From Treponema sp. UBA3862 (GTDB taxonomy: Bacteria; Spirochaetota; Spirochaetia; Treponematales; Treponemataceae), in NCBI GenBank assembly GCA_002392405.1, contig DGGY01000043.1:1-8658 (forward strand): a stretch of DNA of 8,658 nucleotides, written 5' to 3'. The first letter of the stretch is position 1, and the number at the start of each line of letters is the position of its first letter. The position numbers and the translations under genes are program-made. The notes under the pieces were generated by a model. The model was given only the letters and a program-made list of their open reading frames with translations, had not been told where the DNA came from and made no database searches. Of this stretch, positions 7,278 to 8,658 are shown one piece after another.

Positions 7278-7586
7278 CACTGTTAAATACGGGCAGTGAT
7301 TTTCATATGCCCATCTTAAAGCCTGATTCAACCTCTGCTGATATCCTTTTCCGCCTTTTTTTAGGACATCAAGAAGATCCAAATCTATCTTTGTATGAAC
7401 GTCTCCTTTTTTCATCTTTACCCATTCAGGATGGACTTCATACCATGGTCGGAATTCTTTAAGTTCTTCTTTTGTCATCTTTGGACAGTCAGAAAAATCT
7501 GTATTCTTAAAATTCATCGCAGCATTTATTTCTGCTTCTGTCAAAGGCGGCAGTTTTTTTACTTCATCTAGCGTCATAGTTTTCAT
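7275..7586 (-). CDS. brnA: BrnA-type antitoxin
   Basis: Antitoxin of a type II module. BrnA binds and neutralises BrnT, and with it represses the operon. I start it at 7586 (MKTMTLDEVKKLPPL, 103 residues) because GGAG lies ten bases upstream (GAGGAGAAAGAG, then TATT, then ATG). The longer frame to 7664 only reads the 3' end of brnT in another frame. The N-terminal half is charged and would contact the toxin. The family's DNA-binding and dimerisation region is seen near residues 63-97: VHTKIDLDLLDVLKKGGKGYQQRLNQALRW is split here as VHTKIDLDLLDVL and GKGYQQRLNQALR (79-91). It overlaps brnT by 23 bases, indicating coupled translation. The last residues, PYLTV, and the stop codon run into repeat copy 2, so the native C-terminus may have been altered. 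Confidence 0.85.
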   Translation of the reverse strand: MKTMTLDEVKKLPPLTEAEINAAMNFKNTDFSDCPKMTKEELKEFRPWYEVHPEWVKMKKGDVHTKIDLDLLDVLKKGGKGYQQRLNQALRWAYENHCPYLTV

Positions 7587-7851
7587 AATACTCTTTCTCC
7601 TCATCTTCTTCAGCCCTTCGTGCTGATATAATTCTTGTATTTCCGTTTCTGTCTGCTGCGACAACGAAAAGAACCAGCATATCAGAAACCCGTCCGATTA
7701 TGTTTATCCGCTCTTCTTCAAGCGTTGAATGCTCAAGATCAAGTTTTTCAACACGCTTTTCATCAAGAAAAACACGAACTGCCATTTCAAATGAAATACC
7801 GTGTTTTTTCTTGTTTATGGCATTCTTCTTTTCATCCCACTCAAATGTCAT
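7564..7851 (-). CDS. brnT: BrnT-type ribonuclease toxin
   Basis: Toxin of a BrnT-BrnA pair. Characterised BrnT is a small RelE-like ribonuclease that inhibits growth by cleaving RNA and is released from inhibition under stress. The 95-residue length is typical. Family blocks are clear: FEWDEKKNAINKKKHGISF (3-21), AVRVFLDE, EEERINIIGR, the RIISARRAEEDE segment and a closing EKEYYE. No residues of the core blocks appear to be missing, so it may be active. The ATG at 7851 is preceded by GGGA with a six-base gap. The predicted promoter would leave a leader of only about 11 bases. Toxin precedes antitoxin, as usual for this family. Nothing in the window connects the pair to phage or plasmid genes, but such modules move readily. 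Confidence 0.9.
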   Translation of the reverse strand: MTFEWDEKKNAINKKKHGISFEMAVRVFLDEKRVEKLDLEHSTLEEERINIIGRVSDMLVLFVVAADRNGNTRIISARRAEEDEEKEYYENYDAR

Positions 7852-7861
7852 TGTTATTCCC

Positions 7862-7885
7862 TATGTACATAATAGTATGTACATA
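7862..7885. promoter_or_regulatory. Twin-palindrome operator of brnTA
   Basis: Two identical perfect palindromes TATGTACATA lie at 7862-7871 and 7876-7885, 14 bases centre to centre. One sits in the promoter spacer and the other overlaps the -10 and start of transcription. This is the expected geometry for cooperative autorepression by an antitoxin or toxin-antitoxin complex. The binding protein is inferred to be BrnA from family knowledge. Confidence 0.7.
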
Positions 7886-7897
7886 TTCTATCGTCAA
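7869..7897 (-). promoter_or_regulatory. brnTA promoter
   Basis: On the minus strand TTGACG (7892-7897, five of six) is followed after exactly 17 bases by TATTAT (7869-7874, five of six). Transcription would begin near 7862, just ahead of the brnT ATG at 7851. Confidence 0.75.
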
Positions 7898-7915
7898 GTA
7901 AATTCTTAACCTTTT

Positions 7916-7954
7916 CTGCGGGAGTCTGCTGCAACGTAACCGCAGTTTTTTTTT
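7916..7954 (+). terminator. Plus-oriented terminator without an evident plus-strand gene
   Basis: CTGCGG (7916-7921) pairs with CCGCAG (7940-7945) around an 18-base loop and is followed immediately by nine T. Read on the minus strand it has no following U-run, so it would not serve the 153-residue gene. The only neighbouring genes on the left are on the minus strand, leaving its transcript unexplained. Confidence 0.5.
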
Positions 7955-7975
7955 CAAAAACTACGATTTTTTTTT
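7944..7975 (+). terminator. Second plus-oriented A/T hairpin with T-run
   Basis: AGTTTTT (7944-7950) pairs with AAAAACT (7956-7962), followed after four bases by nine T (7967-7975). It overlaps the preceding terminator and the two structures are mutually exclusive. An all-A/T stem is weak, so this may simply be a homopolymer-rich spacer. Confidence 0.3.
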
Positions 7976-7991
7976 CTATGAAATTAAATAA

Positions 7992-8453
7992 TTAAAAAAA
8001 TACCCTGTATAGACGTGATGGATAAGCTTCTTTACATTCTACTATATAGTCAATTTCTTCTGTATAATTTTTCTCATCCAATGAATATTGGCATATGATT
8101 TTTACTGGAAATTTATCATTAAGCTTTCCATGTCGCCATTTAAACATATTATAAAAATTCACCCAACAAAAATTTTTTGTATCTTTTTTTAGGGCTCCTT
8201 CCGGAATTTCTATTGAAGCATCACCTAATGTAACTTTTCCGCCATTCATGGCTGATATTAGTACTTCTGCTTTTTCTTCTCTTAAAGCAGCCGCTTCTAC
8301 TGCCTTTACGGCCTTTTCTGCGGCTTCTGCAAATAATGTAACAGGACTTATTACCACAATATATGAAAACATCATTACTGCGGCTATTATTCTTCTTCTG
8401 ACATTGTCCTTATAGTCTTTATTAATACTTTTTGTCATTATGGCCATGAACAT
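7992..8453 (-). CDS. Secreted-protein N-terminus joined to an unrelated tail, probable remnant
   Basis: A 153-residue frame in three parts. Residues 1-42 are a classic export signal: polar, Arg-rich start (KDYKDNVRRR), hydrophobic core IIAAVMMFSYIVVISPV and a likely cleavage after LFA or AEA. Residues 43-93 are Ala/Glu-rich, then GGKVTLGDASIEIPEGALKK. The phrase 'I-IPEGAL-K-DT' is a segment I associate with the start of very large secreted spirochaete proteins (Rhs or SpvB-like, ZU5-like). After residue 93 (near 8175) the expected beta-rich continuation is replaced by about 60 residues I do not recognise, ending VECKEAYPSRLYRVFF. The start at 8453 has AGAGGG nine bases upstream. ATG 8447 or 8438 are alternatives. 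Poly-A at the junction (AAAAAAAGATACAAAAAA) makes slippage or deletion plausible. It may be a deletion remnant, a recombined cassette, or a real small exported protein. The function is unknown. Confidence 0.55.
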   Translation of the reverse strand: MFMAIMTKSINKDYKDNVRRRIIAAVMMFSYIVVISPVTLFAEAAEKAVKAVEAAALREEKAEVLISAMNGGKVTLGDASIEIPEGALKKDTKNFCWVNFYNMFKWRHGKLNDKFPVKIICQYSLDEKNYTEEIDYIVECKEAYPSRLYRVFF

Positions 8454-8493
8454 GATCTGCTTCCCTCTGAAAACTGATTTATAAAATCACAAA

Positions 8494-8524
8494 AATAATA
8501 TGTAATTATTTATAACATATTATT
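8494..8524. repeat. AT-only inverted repeat upstream of the 153-residue gene
   Basis: Perfect 10-base arms AATAATATGT (8494-8503) and ACATATTATT (8515-8524) around an 11-base loop. It lies within the leader or promoter of the minus-strand gene starting at 8453. It could be an operator or chance symmetry in very AT-rich DNA. Confidence 0.4.
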
Positions 8525-8526
8525 CA

Positions 8527-8555
8527 ATAACATAACATGTTGTTAGCAAGGTCAA
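8527..8555 (-). promoter_or_regulatory. Possible promoter of the 153-residue gene
   Basis: On the minus strand TTGACC (8550-8555) is followed after 17 bases by TGTTAT (8527-8532, four of six). The -35 overlaps the stop codon of the edge reading frame. Other -10-like words are frequent here, so the choice is uncertain. Confidence 0.3.
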
Positions 8556-8658
8556 TTCAAACCCTTTATTTTTTTTATTAGTGCACGCCTTAAACTTAAA
8601 TCTTCATTTTTTTTGACATTATCTGTAAGGAATTTGAAGTTAGTATAACTTAGTGGAC
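8552..8658 (-). CDS. C-terminal end of a protein entering from the right edge
   Basis: An open minus-strand frame runs from the right edge for 34 codons to a TGA at 8552-8554. The peptide is polar and Lys-rich (contains FKFLTDNVKKNEDLSL and ends ALIKKIKGLN), like a normal soluble C-terminus. The other two minus-strand frames are interrupted early. The stretch is short, so an open frame by chance is possible. No family is recognisable. Confidence 0.4.
   Translation of the reverse strand, partial: PLSYTNFKFLTDNVKKNEDLSLRRALIKKIKGLN

Noticed and set aside
7243..7288. Integron attC site next to the toxin-antitoxin genes
   Set aside because: ATTTAAC on the minus strand fits one core site, but the partner at the other end is GTTCGAT, not GTTRRRY. 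Copy 1 lacks both, its palindrome is perfect without extrahelical bases, and no integrase is seen.
7018..7299. Overlapping plus-strand reading frames encoding similar words such as KYSVHLSAI
   Set aside because: They only translate the two nucleotide repeats in different frames, have no ribosome binding sites and resemble no protein family.
7587..7664. N-terminal extension of BrnA giving 129 residues
   Set aside because: It reads the end of brnT in another frame, and the ATG at 7586 has a good GAGGAG-type ribosome binding site.
7635..7901. Plus-strand frames opposite brnT
   Set aside because: Antisense shadows of a well-conserved toxin gene.
1..8658. CRISPR array, insertion sequence, tRNA or rRNA
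   Set aside because: No regularly spaced repeats, transposase frame, cloverleaf or rRNA segment was seen. The two 42-base copies are too few and too far apart for a CRISPR array.

Overview
The window looks like a chromosomal segment from a host-associated spirochaete, most likely Treponema. This is an inference from gene content and style: moderate GC, a YihY membrane protein fused to a cyclic-nucleotide-binding domain, a DUF368 protein, a long GMP synthase, and a secreted-protein N-terminus of a kind I associate with Treponema. No rRNA or tRNA gene is present to confirm it. The left 7 kb is compact housekeeping DNA. The right 1.6 kb is more AT-rich, carries small minus-strand genes, and reads as an accessory patch.

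Layout. Positions 1-1198 (minus) hold most of a citrate synthase whose C-terminus lies beyond the left edge. A 167-bp divergent spacer with a gltA promoter and an inverted repeat follows. Positions 1366-2295 (plus) encode a DUF368/PopT undecaprenyl-phosphate translocase. A TTGATA-17-TAAAAT promoter at 2337-2365 then drives a tight plus-strand operon: asnS (2374-3822), a YihY-family membrane protein with a C-terminal cyclic-nucleotide-binding domain (3830-5128) and guaA (5144-7027). The operon ends at a strong hairpin at 7024-7060.

From 7028 to 7274 there is no gene. The stretch is packed with hairpins and two copies of an AT-rich, hairpin-forming repeat (40 of 42 bases identical). The second copy supplies the stop codon of the next gene. 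That gene belongs to a minus-strand BrnT-BrnA toxin-antitoxin operon (7275-7851), with a near-consensus promoter overlapped by two identical TATGTACATA palindromes, a likely autoregulatory operator. Upstream of it are two plus-oriented terminator-like hairpins with no obvious plus-strand gene. Next comes a 153-residue minus-strand reading frame with a signal peptide and an 'IEIPEGALKKDTK' segment typical of much larger secreted proteins, joined to an unrelated tail. At the right edge is the last 34 codons of another minus-strand frame.

Together the left part covers central carbon entry (citrate synthase), lipid-carrier recycling for the cell envelope (PopT), Asn-tRNA charging and GMP synthesis. 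The right part is typical of genome-plasticity DNA: toxin-antitoxin, repeat hairpins and a probable deletion remnant. The points most worth following are the YihY-cNBD fusion, the repeat at the brnA end, the chimeric secreted-protein remnant, the nearly leaderless asnS, and the eukaryote-like GuaA with an HCE active-site variant. I did not find convincing evidence of a wholly new multi-gene system.
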